From the NCBI RefSeq assembly GCF_001952935.1, contig NZ_CP018319.1, forward strand, positions 4,608,001 through 4,672,000: a stretch of DNA of 64,000 nucleotides, written 5' to 3'. This stretch comes from Pseudomonas frederiksbergensis (GTDB lineage: Bacteria; Pseudomonadota; Gammaproteobacteria; Pseudomonadales; Pseudomonadaceae). The number at the start of each line of letters is the position of its first letter. Position 1 is the first letter of the stretch. The notes beneath the pieces are model-generated. The model was not told the origin of the DNA and made no database searches. It saw only the letters and a list, made by a program, of their open reading frames with translations. The position numbers and the translations under genes are program-made. This document shows positions 35,133 to 42,848 of this stretch, one piece after another.

Positions 35133-36161
35133 ATGTACCGCTATGCTCAGAAACTGCACCACCTGCTCCGGAGTTTGCTGCTTTTGTCACTGATTACCGC
35201 AACAAGCGCCCAAGCGGCGGAAAAGATCGATTTGATCATCGACACCGACCCGGGTGCCGATGACGTGGTTGCCTTGCTGTTTGCGCTGGCATCGCCGCAA
35301 GAGCTGAACATTCGTGCGCTGACCACCGTCGCCGGCAATGTGCGTCTGGACAAGACTTCGCGTAATGCGCGACTGGCCCGCGAGTGGGCGGGGCGCGAGG
35401 AGGTGCCGGTCTACGCGGGCGCTCCGAAGCCGCTGATGCGCACGCCGATCTATGCCGAAAATATCCATGGCAAGGAAGGACTTTCGGGGATCACCGTACA
35501 TGAGCCGAAAAAAGGCCTGGCCCAAGGCAATGCGGTCAACTACCTGATCGACACCTTGAAAGCCGCCAAGCCCCACAGCATCACTATCGCCATGCTCGGT
35601 CCGCAGACCAACCTGGCTCTGGCGCTGATCCAGGAGCCTGAGATTGTTCAGGGCATCAAGGAAGTGGTGATCATGGGCGGGGCGCACTTCAATGGTGGCA
35701 ACATTACTCCGGTGGCTGAGTTCAACCTGTTCGCCGACCCGCAGGCTGCGGAAGTGGTGCTGAAAAGCGGAGTGAAGCTGACCTACCTGCCGCTGGATGT
35801 GACCCACAAGATCCTCACCAGTGACGCGCGTCTTAAGCAGATCGCGGCCATCAACAACAATGCCAGCAAGCTGGTGGGCGATATTCTCAATGAATACGTC
35901 AAAGGCGACATGGAGCACTACGGCATTCCGGGTGGCCCGGTGCATGACGCGACGGTCATCGCTTACTTGCTCAAGCCTGAGTTGTTCACCGGTCGCTCGG
36001 TCAATGTGGTGGTAGATAGTCGCGAAGGCCCGACGTTCGGCCAAACCATCGTTGACTGGTATGACGGCCTGAAATCCCCGAAAAACGCTTTCTGGGTAGA
36101 AAGTGGCGACGCCCAGGGCTTCTTTGACCTGCTGACCGAGCGTCTGGCTCGTCTGAAGTAA
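35133..36161 (+). CDS. Exported nucleoside hydrolase (inosine-uridine type)
   Basis: 342 residues from ATG 35133 (AAGGAG upstream). The signal peptide ends SAQA/AE. The Ca2+-site motif IDTDPGADDVVALLFALA and the second cluster AMLGPQTNLALAL, EVVIMGGAHF and HDATVIAYLL identify the IU-nucleoside hydrolase family. It cleaves ribonucleosides to base and ribose. Export to the periplasm plus the preceding rbs genes suggest the operon feeds on nucleosides, with the freed ribose taken up by RbsBAC. Confidence 0.88.
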   Translation: MYRYAQKLHHLLRSLLLLSLITATSAQAAEKIDLIIDTDPGADDVVALLFALASPQELNIRALTTVAGNVRLDKTSRNARLAREWAGREEVPVYAGAPKPLMRTPIYAENIHGKEGLSGITVHEPKKGLAQGNAVNYLIDTLKAAKPHSITIAMLGPQTNLALALIQEPEIVQGIKEVVIMGGAHFNGGNITPVAEFNLFADPQAAEVVLKSGVKLTYLPLDVTHKILTSDARLKQIAAINNNASKLVGDILNEYVKGDMEHYGIPGGPVHDATVIAYLLKPELFTGRSVNVVVDSREGPTFGQTIVDWYDGLKSPKNAFWVESGDAQGFFDLLTERLARLK

Positions 36162-36168
36162 GCCATAG

Positions 36169-36195
36169 ACCCGCAGGTGCCAGCCTGCGGGTTTT
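36169..36195 (+). terminator. Terminator of the rbs operon
   Basis: ACCCGCAGG (36169-36177) pairs with CCTGCGGGT (36184-36192), followed by TTTT. It lies seven bases past the nucleoside hydrolase stop. Confidence 0.8.
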
Positions 36196-36199
36196 ACCG

Positions 36200-36406
36200 T
36201 CACTCGCTATCTATCAGGCCAATAAAGTCGGCAGGGTACTTCTCGAATACCTGTGCGATGAATATCTGGGCGGCTTGGGTTCCCAGTTCCTTGACCAATA
36301 GATCGATACCAATGATCGCCAACTCTTCCGGGCTGCCCGGGCTGTAAGAGCTGTGGCCCTGGGGCCACTTGGCTTTGATGTTGGCGTCGATGCTTACGGT
36401 GGTCAT
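36200..36406 (-). CDS. Small hypothetical protein (68 aa)
   Basis: From ATG 36406; the open frame extends to 36628, but that part has no sensible N-terminus. It is soluble, with an acidic helical end (KELGTQAAQIFIAQVFEKYP). It is convergent with the rbs operon and divergent from the 101-aa gene. I recognise no family. Confidence 0.55.
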   Translation of the reverse strand: MTTVSIDANIKAKWPQGHSSYSPGSPEELAIIGIDLLVKELGTQAAQIFIAQVFEKYPADFIGLIDSE

Positions 36407-36538
36407 GATGGCGCTCGTGAAGTCGGGAAAGTCTGAGTGTCGAGTAAACCATTTTGGACGGCTTTTGACACTCCGACTTAGGCATGAGGGAAGGGCTATG
36501 CGACACTTGGTCTTTGACGATTTTTCAAGGACTGTGCT

Positions 36539-36844
36539 GTGCAGATCGATTTGAACACTCCTGACGGCTTGACCCTTGAGGCGGTGCGTCAGCTGCTGGC
36601 CTCTGCCAGCGACGATGAGCACACTCAATTACGAGTCACCAAGGGCGGCATCGCCTACATTTCGTCAGGCGTTGTGGGCGGTGCTGATATCGGCGGGCTG
36701 TTGTTTCGTCTGGAGACGTGGGCAAAGGGTTCCGGTTATGTAGGATTGGTCGCGGCCAGTGACGAGGTATGGGTCATGCAGATTTTCAACGCGCTGAAAG
36801 AGAACTGGCCGATTCCGCCGTTTGACTACATTGACGTCTATTGA
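36539..36844 (+). CDS. Hypothetical protein (101 aa)
   Basis: GTG start at 36539 with AAGGA eight bases upstream. A compact alpha/beta sequence without signal or membrane segment, ending IPPFDYIDVY. I recognise no family. The upstream gap may carry divergent promoters for this and the 68-aa gene. Confidence 0.6.
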   Translation: MQIDLNTPDGLTLEAVRQLLASASDDEHTQLRVTKGGIAYISSGVVGGADIGGLLFRLETWAKGSGYVGLVAASDEVWVMQIFNALKENWPIPPFDYIDVY

Positions 36845-37009
36845 GCGCTGTTCATATTCAGTCACGATTGAGTGGTAAACGGCAGGGCAATGCTCAGGCA
36901 AACTCGCCGCGTGTCCCAATAGAGGGCAGGGTGCTAGTACTCTCCGTGAAACAAAACGCCAGATTGGCGGTCGCACGATCTCAGCTTAACTATTGAAAAA
37001 GGAGGCTTC

Positions 37010-37330
37010 ATGCCTTGGAAGCTCGCGTCATTGGGTACTTTGTTCGCCGTTGCCATGCTGGCCGGTTGCAGCACTACCTCCACCGAGTCGACAACAGACC
37101 CTGTCACCACGACTGACACGGGCCACAGCCGTTGTGAGGCAAAGGCTGCCGAATTCACCATTGGCAAAAAGGCTTCGCCTGAACTGCTGGAGCAGGCACG
37201 CACTCGCGCAGGTGCGCAAAATGCACGGTTCCTCTTGCCCACCGACATGGTGACCCTGGAGTACCGCTCCGATCGTCTTAACCTGAACACCGATGCCAGC
37301 CGGGTTGTGACCCGAGTCAACTGTGGCTGA
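37010..37330 (+). CDS. Lipoprotein with I78-type peptidase inhibitor domain
   Basis: 106 residues. Lipobox AMLAGC (Cys 20) gives an envelope lipoprotein. The mature domain (about 40-105) matches Inhibitor I78: KKASPELLEQARTRAGAQ, LLPTDMVTLEYRSDRLNL and a final VTRVNCG with a disulphide-capable Cys. Members inhibit serine proteases such as subtilisin. A periplasmic protective role is inferred. Confidence 0.82.
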   Translation: MPWKLASLGTLFAVAMLAGCSTTSTESTTDPVTTTDTGHSRCEAKAAEFTIGKKASPELLEQARTRAGAQNARFLLPTDMVTLEYRSDRLNLNTDASRVVTRVNCG

Positions 37331-37356
37331 TCATTTCGGGCTTTTGTTTCGCCCAT

Positions 37357-37388
37357 AAAAAACCCCGTCACATGGACGGGGTTTTTTT
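37357..37388. terminator. Bidirectional terminator between the I78 lipoprotein and cspA
   Basis: Stem CCCCGTC/GACGGGG (37363-37369 with 37375-37381) is flanked by an A run on the left and a T run on the right. Confidence 0.9.
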
Positions 37389-37402
37389 AGTGCGCCAGAA
37401 AC

Positions 37403-37615
37403 TTACTCTGGGCGAACTTGTGCAGCTTGCATACCCTTTTGGCCTTTCTCAGCCACGAAGGAAACGGTTTGGCCTTCTTTCAGGCTTTTGAAACCGTCGC
37501 TTTCGATAGCTTTGAAGTGTACGAACAGGTCGTCACCGCCACCTTGAGGAGTGATGAAGCCGAAGCCTTTTTCATCGTTGAACCATTTAACGGTGCCGGT
37601 TTGGCGATTAGACAT
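37403..37615 (-). CDS. Cold-shock protein (CspA family)
   Basis: 70 residues from ATG 37615. RNP1 is GTVKWFNDEKGFGFITP and RNP2 is DLFVHFKAI, the five-stranded OB fold that binds single-stranded RNA or DNA. The upstream 291 bases have no gene and fit a long structured cold-shock leader. The paralogue name cannot be fixed. Confidence 0.93.
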   Translation of the reverse strand: MSNRQTGTVKWFNDEKGFGFITPQGGGDDLFVHFKAIESDGFKSLKEGQTVSFVAEKGQKGMQAAQVRPE

Positions 37616-37906
37616 GGTGTATCTCCAAGAAACATATATTTTCAGTAGTGCTGTGCTGCTCAGGCCAACTGGGCACACCGGGGTATCATAGTCGAAATGT
37701 TCGCTTTGGGAGCCCCCGGACGTGCTGTTTGCCCAGCAGTCGCGTTCCGTTTGCTGCTTGATGTAGCTGAAAGCCCCGTTTTACAAGGCTTTCAGCCGAA
37801 AGTAAAGACGATAAAAAAACCTGTAAAACCTGCATAAATTGTACGAAAAATCGGTTTTCAGAGGCTTTTTACAGTCGTTGCAGGCGAAAAAAGCGCTCTG
37901 TCGGGC

Positions 37907-38209
37907 TTATTTTTTCGCTTTGTTTTCGGCTTTACACGACGAGATTTGGGTCAATGCTTTTTGTTTCAGGGCATCACTGGCGGTGTTGTCCATCAGGGAT
38001 TGGATGTCTTTGGCAGGGTACGATTTGATGGCGTCGGCGCCGCAAGCGCAGTGAGACTTCGCTGCTGCAGCTCCGATCTGTGGCGTAGCTGCTTCTGTGC
38101 ACTGAGCCATGTATTTCTCGCGTTCGCCCTTCGGCCAATCGGCATGGGCGGCCAGTGGCAGCAGCAAAACGATAGGGGCGACTACTGCGAATAAACGTTT
38201 CAGATGCAT
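37907..38209 (-). CDS. Secreted hypothetical protein with CxC motif (100 aa)
   Basis: From ATG 38209 with AAGGAG about nine bases upstream. The signal peptide ends LAAHA/DW. Mature part: four Cys, including HCACGAD, and a Lys-rich tail. It may be a small periplasmic protein with disulphides. No family known to me. Confidence 0.7.
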   Translation of the reverse strand: MHLKRLFAVVAPIVLLLPLAAHADWPKGEREKYMAQCTEAATPQIGAAAAKSHCACGADAIKSYPAKDIQSLMDNTASDALKQKALTQISSCKAENKAKK

Positions 38210-38583
38210 GCTGGGATGCTCCTTGTGGGTCAATGTCTTGTTATCTGAGGGGTAAAACAGGGTTCTAGTTCAGCACTCTGGCATAAAATTACCCGATTTG
38301 CCCCTAGACAAAGCCTCGGTGCATCGACGACCGTTCATCTGTGCTAGCATGCCTGGCTCGGGCGTTTGCAGGCTCCGGATGGCCTTCATTCCCGGTAGCG
38401 GCAAATGTGCGAATAACCCTGATTTGAATCCCAGTCACTCTGGTTCGGTTTTCCGGTTGGCCGCAAGGCTCCTGCCGCTGTAAGGCAGGCGTTCGTCATT
38501 GAATGGCCTGGATCGGATCTTGTACTGGCTCATCCCAACCCACGTGACCTTTGGTAGGGGTCACCACTAGGAGAGGAGGCGCC
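38210..38583 (+). other. Long thrS upstream/leader region
   Basis: 374 bases without a supported gene before thrS. A strong AGGAGG ribosome site lies at its end. thrS mRNA leaders often fold for autoregulation by ThrRS. A stem around GCCGCAAGGCTCCTGCCGCTGT is possible, but I cannot demonstrate an operator. Confidence 0.35.
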
Positions 38584-40506
38584 ATGCCAACTATTACTCT
38601 TCCCGACGGCAGTCAACGTTCATTCGATCACCCGGTATCCGTAGCCGAGGTCGCCGCATCCATTGGTGCAGGCCTAGCCAAAGCCACCGTGGCCGGCAAG
38701 GTCGATGGCAAGCTGGTCGACGCCAGCGACATCATCGGCAGCGACGCTACGCTGCAAATCATTACGCCAAAGGATGAAGAGGGGCTGGAGATCATTCGCC
38801 ACTCTTGCGCCCACCTGGTTGGCCATGCGGTCAAGCAGTTGTACCCGACGGCCAAGATGGTCATCGGTCCGGTCATTGACGAAGGCTTCTATTACGACAT
38901 CGCCTTCGAACGTCCTTTCACTCCGGACGACCTGGCCGCCATCGAACAGCGCATGCAGCAGCTGATCGAAAAAGATTACGACGTGATCAAGAAAGTCACT
39001 CCGCGTGCCGAAGTGATCGAAGTATTCAAGGCCCGTGGCGAAGACTACAAACTGCGCCTGGTCGAAGACATGCCGAACGAACAGGCCATGGGCCTGTACT
39101 ATCACGAAGAATACGTCGACATGTGCCGCGGCCCGCACGTGCCGAACACGCGCTTCCTGAAATCCTTCAAGCTGACCAAGTTGTCCGGCGCTTACTGGCG
39201 TGGCGATGCCAAGAACGAGCAATTGCAGCGCGTTTACGGCACGGCGTGGGCAGACAAAAAGCAGCTGGCGGCTTACATCCAGCGCATCGAAGAAGCCGAG
39301 AAGCGCGATCACCGCAAGATCGGCAAGCGTCTGGGCCTGTTTCACACCCAGGAAGAGTCGCCGGGCATGGTGTTCTGGCACCCGAACGGCTGGACTCTGT
39401 ACCAGGTGCTCGAGCAATACATGCGCAAGGTTCAGCGCGACAACGGTTACCTGGAGATCAAAACTCCGCAGGTCGTTGATCGCAGCCTGTGGGAGAAGTC
39501 CGGGCACTGGGCCAACTACGCCGACAACATGTTCACCACGCAGTCGGAAAACCGCGACTACGCCATCAAGCCGATGAACTGCCCTTGCCACGTGCAAGTG
39601 TTCAACCAGGGCCTGAAAAGCTACCGTGAGTTGCCAATGCGCTTGGCGGAATTCGGTGCTTGCCATCGTAATGAGCCATCGGGTGCACTGCACGGCATCA
39701 TGCGTGTGCGCGCGTTCACTCAGGACGACGCCCACATCTTCTGCACTGAAGAGCAGATGCAGGCTGAATCCGCTGCGTTCATCAAACTGACCATGGACGT
39801 CTATGCCGACTTCGGCTTCAAAGACGTCGAGATGAAGCTGTCCACTCGTCCGGAAAAACGCGTCGGTTCCGACGAATTGTGGGATCGCGCCGAAGCGGCC
39901 CTGGCTGCAGCCCTTGATAGTGCTGGCCTGCCGTACGATCTGCAGCCGGGCGAGGGTGCGTTCTACGGTCCGAAGATCGAATTTTCGCTGAAAGATTGCC
40001 TCGGTCGCGTCTGGCAGTGTGGTACCCTTCAGCTCGATTTTAACCTGCCTGTCCGTCTGGGAGCCGAATACGTCTCTGAAGACAACAGTCGCAAGCACCC
40101 GGTTATGTTGCACCGGGCGATCCTTGGCTCCTTCGAACGTTTCGTCGGAATCCTGATCGAGCACTACGAGGGTGCATTCCCTGCGTGGCTGGCTCCGACC
40201 CAGGCAGTGATCATGAATATCACTGATAAACAGGCTGATTTCGCCGCTGAGGTTGAAAAAACTCTCAACGAAAGCGGATTTCGTGCCAAGTCTGACTTGA
40301 GAAATGAAAAGATCGGCTTTAAAATCCGCGAGCATACTTTGCTCAAGGTTCCTTATCTCTTGGTTATCGGAGATCGGGAAGTCGAGATGCAGACTGTCGC
40401 TGTGCGTACTCGTGAAGGTGCTGACCTGGGCTCGATGCCCGTCGCCCAGTTCGCCGAGTTCCTCGCTCAAGCGGTTTCCCGGCGTGGTCGCCCAGATTCG
40501 GAGTAA
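38584..40506 (+). CDS. thrS: Threonyl-tRNA synthetase
   Basis: 640 residues from ATG 38584 (AGGAGG site). TGS domain 1-61; editing domain with HSCAHLVGH (His73, His77); class II catalytic core with motif 2 CHRNEPSGALHGIMRVR and zinc Cys in MNCPCH; C-terminal anticodon domain (about 535-640). Charges tRNA-Thr. Its stop TAA shares its last A with the ATT start of infC. First gene of the thrS-infC-rpmI-rplT-pheST unit. Confidence 0.97.
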   Translation: MPTITLPDGSQRSFDHPVSVAEVAASIGAGLAKATVAGKVDGKLVDASDIIGSDATLQIITPKDEEGLEIIRHSCAHLVGHAVKQLYPTAKMVIGPVIDEGFYYDIAFERPFTPDDLAAIEQRMQQLIEKDYDVIKKVTPRAEVIEVFKARGEDYKLRLVEDMPNEQAMGLYYHEEYVDMCRGPHVPNTRFLKSFKLTKLSGAYWRGDAKNEQLQRVYGTAWADKKQLAAYIQRIEEAEKRDHRKIGKRLGLFHTQEESPGMVFWHPNGWTLYQVLEQYMRKVQRDNGYLEIKTPQVVDRSLWEKSGHWANYADNMFTTQSENRDYAIKPMNCPCHVQVFNQGLKSYRELPMRLAEFGACHRNEPSGALHGIMRVRAFTQDDAHIFCTEEQMQAESAAFIKLTMDVYADFGFKDVEMKLSTRPEKRVGSDELWDRAEAALAAALDSAGLPYDLQPGEGAFYGPKIEFSLKDCLGRVWQCGTLQLDFNLPVRLGAEYVSEDNSRKHPVMLHRAILGSFERFVGILIEHYEGAFPAWLAPTQAVIMNITDKQADFAAEVEKTLNESGFRAKSDLRNEKIGFKIREHTLLKVPYLLVIGDREVEMQTVAVRTREGADLGSMPVAQFAEFLAQAVSRRGRPDSE

Positions 40507-41057
40507 TTACTATTAAGCGTGAAATGAGACAAGATAAACGAGCTGCACCGAAGGCCCCGATCAACGAGAATATCTCGGCACGCGAGGTTCGGTTAATTGG
40601 GGCTGAAGGTGAACAGCTTGGGATTGTGTCAATTGAAGACGCGCTTCTTAAGGCTGAAGAGGCCAAACTGGATCTGGTGGAAATTTCCGCCGATGCAGTA
40701 CCCCCTGTTTGCAAACTGATGGACTACGGCAAATCGATCTTCGAAAAGAAGAAGCAGATTGCCGCGGCCAAGAAAAACCAGAAGCAGATTCAGGTTAAAG
40801 AAATCAAGTTTCGTCCAGGGACGGAGGAAGGGGATTACCAGGTAAAACTGCGCAACCTGGTACGTTTCCTGAGTGATGGGGACAGGGCCAAGGTATCCTT
40901 GCGATTCCGCGGCCGTGAGATGGCCCACCAGGAGCTGGGGATGGAACTCCTCAAGCGAGTTGAAGGTGACTTGCTCGAGTACGGTTCGGTCGAACAGCAT
41001 CCTAAGATGGAAGGACGCCAACTGATCATGGTCATCGCCCCGAAAAAGAAGAAGTAA
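40506..41057 (+). CDS. infC: Translation initiation factor IF-3 with ATT start
   Basis: Starting at ATT 40506 gives 183 residues (MTIKREMRQDKR...). The first ATG (40524) would drop six residues. A second ATT (40512) is possible. IF-3 genes are known for an ATT start that lets IF-3 repress its own translation. Domain N about 20-85, linker rich in Lys, domain C with REMAHQELGMELL. It ends in the basic tail APKKKK. It checks codon-anticodon pairing and keeps subunits apart. Confidence 0.95.
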   Translation: MTIKREMRQDKRAAPKAPINENISAREVRLIGAEGEQLGIVSIEDALLKAEEAKLDLVEISADAVPPVCKLMDYGKSIFEKKKQIAAAKKNQKQIQVKEIKFRPGTEEGDYQVKLRNLVRFLSDGDRAKVSLRFRGREMAHQELGMELLKRVEGDLLEYGSVEQHPKMEGRQLIMVIAPKKKK

Positions 41058-41117
41058 TCAATAGGGCACGGCAGGCCTTCTGATTATGTTTATCAACTGA
41101 ATGCGGAGTATCCGAAC

Positions 41118-41312
41118 ATGCCAAAAATGAAAACTAAAAGTGGTGCTGCTAAGCGGTTTCTGAAAACTGCTAACGGTATCAAGCACAAGCACGCTTTCAA
41201 GAGCCACATCCTGACTAAAATGTCGACCAAGCGTAAGCGTCAACTGCGCGGTAGCAGCTTGCTGGCACCGTGTGACGTGGCAAAAGTCGAGCGCATGCTG
41301 CGCCTTCGTTAA
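41118..41312 (+). CDS. rpmI: Ribosomal protein bL35
   Basis: 64 residues; MPKMKTKSGAAKRF start is the L35 signature, and the protein is very basic. Part of the 50S subunit. Between infC and rplT as in most bacteria. Confidence 0.97.
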   Translation: MPKMKTKSGAAKRFLKTANGIKHKHAFKSHILTKMSTKRKRQLRGSSLLAPCDVAKVERMLRLR

Positions 41313-41339
41313 TTTAGTCAAGAATAGAGGAAGTAACTC

Positions 41340-41696
41340 ATGGCTCGTGTAAAGCGTGGCGTCATTGCCCGTAAACGTCACAAAAAAATTCTGAAACTTG
41401 CTAAAGGCTACTACGGTGCTCGCTCGCGCGTATTCCGTGTTGCCAAGCAAGCGGTAATCAAGGCAGGCCAATACGCCTACCGTGACCGTCGTCAGAAAAA
41501 ACGTCAGTTCCGCGCTCTGTGGATCGCTCGTATCAACGCTGGTGCACGTATCAACGGTCTGTCCTACAGCCGTTTCATTGCCGGCCTGAAAAAAGCGTCC
41601 ATCGAGATCGACCGTAAGGTTCTGGCTGATCTGGCAGTGAACGAAAAAGCGGCGTTTGCTGCGATTGTCGAGAAAGCTAAAGCCACCTTGGCTTAA
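41340..41696 (+). CDS. rplT: Ribosomal protein bL20
   Basis: 118 residues; N-terminal MARVKRGVIARKRHKKIL and YYGARSRVFRVAKQAV are diagnostic. It binds 23S rRNA early in 50S assembly, and in enterobacteria it represses the rpmI-rplT message. A hairpin follows before pheS. Confidence 0.97.
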   Translation: MARVKRGVIARKRHKKILKLAKGYYGARSRVFRVAKQAVIKAGQYAYRDRRQKKRQFRALWIARINAGARINGLSYSRFIAGLKKASIEIDRKVLADLAVNEKAAFAAIVEKAKATLA

Positions 41697-41751
41697 GTAC
41701 CCCCGACAGTCACCCGGCCTCATCTCTGTGGGGTCAGGTGTTAAACGTCAT

Positions 41752-41788
41752 AAATAGGGGAAGAGCCTTCAAGCTCTTCCCCTATTTT
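41752..41788 (+). terminator. Terminator or attenuator between rplT and pheS
   Basis: A 15-bp perfect stem (41752-41766 with 41773-41787) with loop CTTCAA ends in a T stretch, 18 bases before the pheS ATG. Its placement inside a conserved operon suggests partial termination or attenuation. I see no leader peptide with Phe codons. Confidence 0.8.
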
Positions 41789-41805
41789 GTATCTGGAGTC
41801 TGTAC

Positions 41806-42822
41806 ATGGAAAACCTGGATGCGCTCGTCTCTCAAGCACTAGAGGCTGTGCAAAGCGCTGAAGATATCAATGCCCTGGAGCAAATCCGGGTTCACTACCT
41901 TGGCAAAAAGGGTGAATTGACTCAGGTGATGAAGACCCTGGGGAATTTGCCGGCAGAAGAGCGTCCGCAAGTCGGTGCGCTGATCAACGTCGCCAAGGAG
42001 CGTGTCACAGAGGTTCTCAATGCGCGCAAGGCACTGTTTGAAGAGGCCGACCTGGCCGCCAAACTGTCCGCCGAGTCCATTGACGTGACCCTGCCTGGTC
42101 GTGGCCAGACCTCGGGTGGTCTGCATCCGGTCACACGCACTCTGGAACGAATCGAGCAGTTCTTCACCCATATCGGCTACGGCATTGCCGAAGGCCCTGA
42201 GGTCGAAGACGACTATCACAACTTCGAAGCACTCAACATCCCAGGCCATCACCCGGCCCGGTCGATGCATGACACCTTCTATTTCAATGCCAACATGTTG
42301 CTGCGCACCCACACCTCGCCGGTACAGGTCCGCACCATGGAATCGAAACAGCCGCCGATCCGCATCGTCTGTCCAGGCCGTGTGTACCGCAGCGACTCCG
42401 ATATCACCCACTCCCCGATGTTCCACCAGGTCGAAGGCCTGCTGGTCGACCGTGATATCAACTTCGCTGACTTGAAAGGCACCATCGAAGAGTTCCTGCG
42501 CGTGTTCTTTGAAAAAGAACTGGCCGTGCGTTTCCGCCCTTCGTACTTCCCGTTCACAGAGCCATCCGCCGAAGTCGACATGGAATGCGTGATGTGCAGC
42601 GGTAAAGGCTGCCGTGTCTGCAAGCAGACTGGCTGGCTGGAAGTCATGGGCTGCGGCATGGTTCACCCAAATGTGCTGCGCATGTCCGGAATCGACCCGG
42701 AAGAGTTCTCGGGCTTTGCCTTCGGCATGGGTGTTGAGCGTCTGGCCATGCTGCGTTACGGCGTGAACGACTTGCGTCTGTTCTTCGACAACGACTTGCG
42801 GTTCCTCGCGCAATTTCGCTAG
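41806..42822 (+). CDS. pheS: Phenylalanyl-tRNA synthetase alpha subunit
   Basis: 338 residues. N-terminal coiled coil (about 1-90); class II core with motif 2 VCPGRVYRSDSDITHSPMFH and motif 3 GFAFGMGVERLAMLRYGV. A CMCSGKGCRVC cluster is also seen. With PheT it forms the alpha2beta2 enzyme that charges tRNA-Phe. pheT starts 26 bases later. Confidence 0.97.
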   Translation: MENLDALVSQALEAVQSAEDINALEQIRVHYLGKKGELTQVMKTLGNLPAEERPQVGALINVAKERVTEVLNARKALFEEADLAAKLSAESIDVTLPGRGQTSGGLHPVTRTLERIEQFFTHIGYGIAEGPEVEDDYHNFEALNIPGHHPARSMHDTFYFNANMLLRTHTSPVQVRTMESKQPPIRIVCPGRVYRSDSDITHSPMFHQVEGLLVDRDINFADLKGTIEEFLRVFFEKELAVRFRPSYFPFTEPSAEVDMECVMCSGKGCRVCKQTGWLEVMGCGMVHPNVLRMSGIDPEEFSGFAFGMGVERLAMLRYGVNDLRLFFDNDLRFLAQFR

Positions 42823-42848
42823 TCGTAACGAATTCTTAGGAGAGCAGG

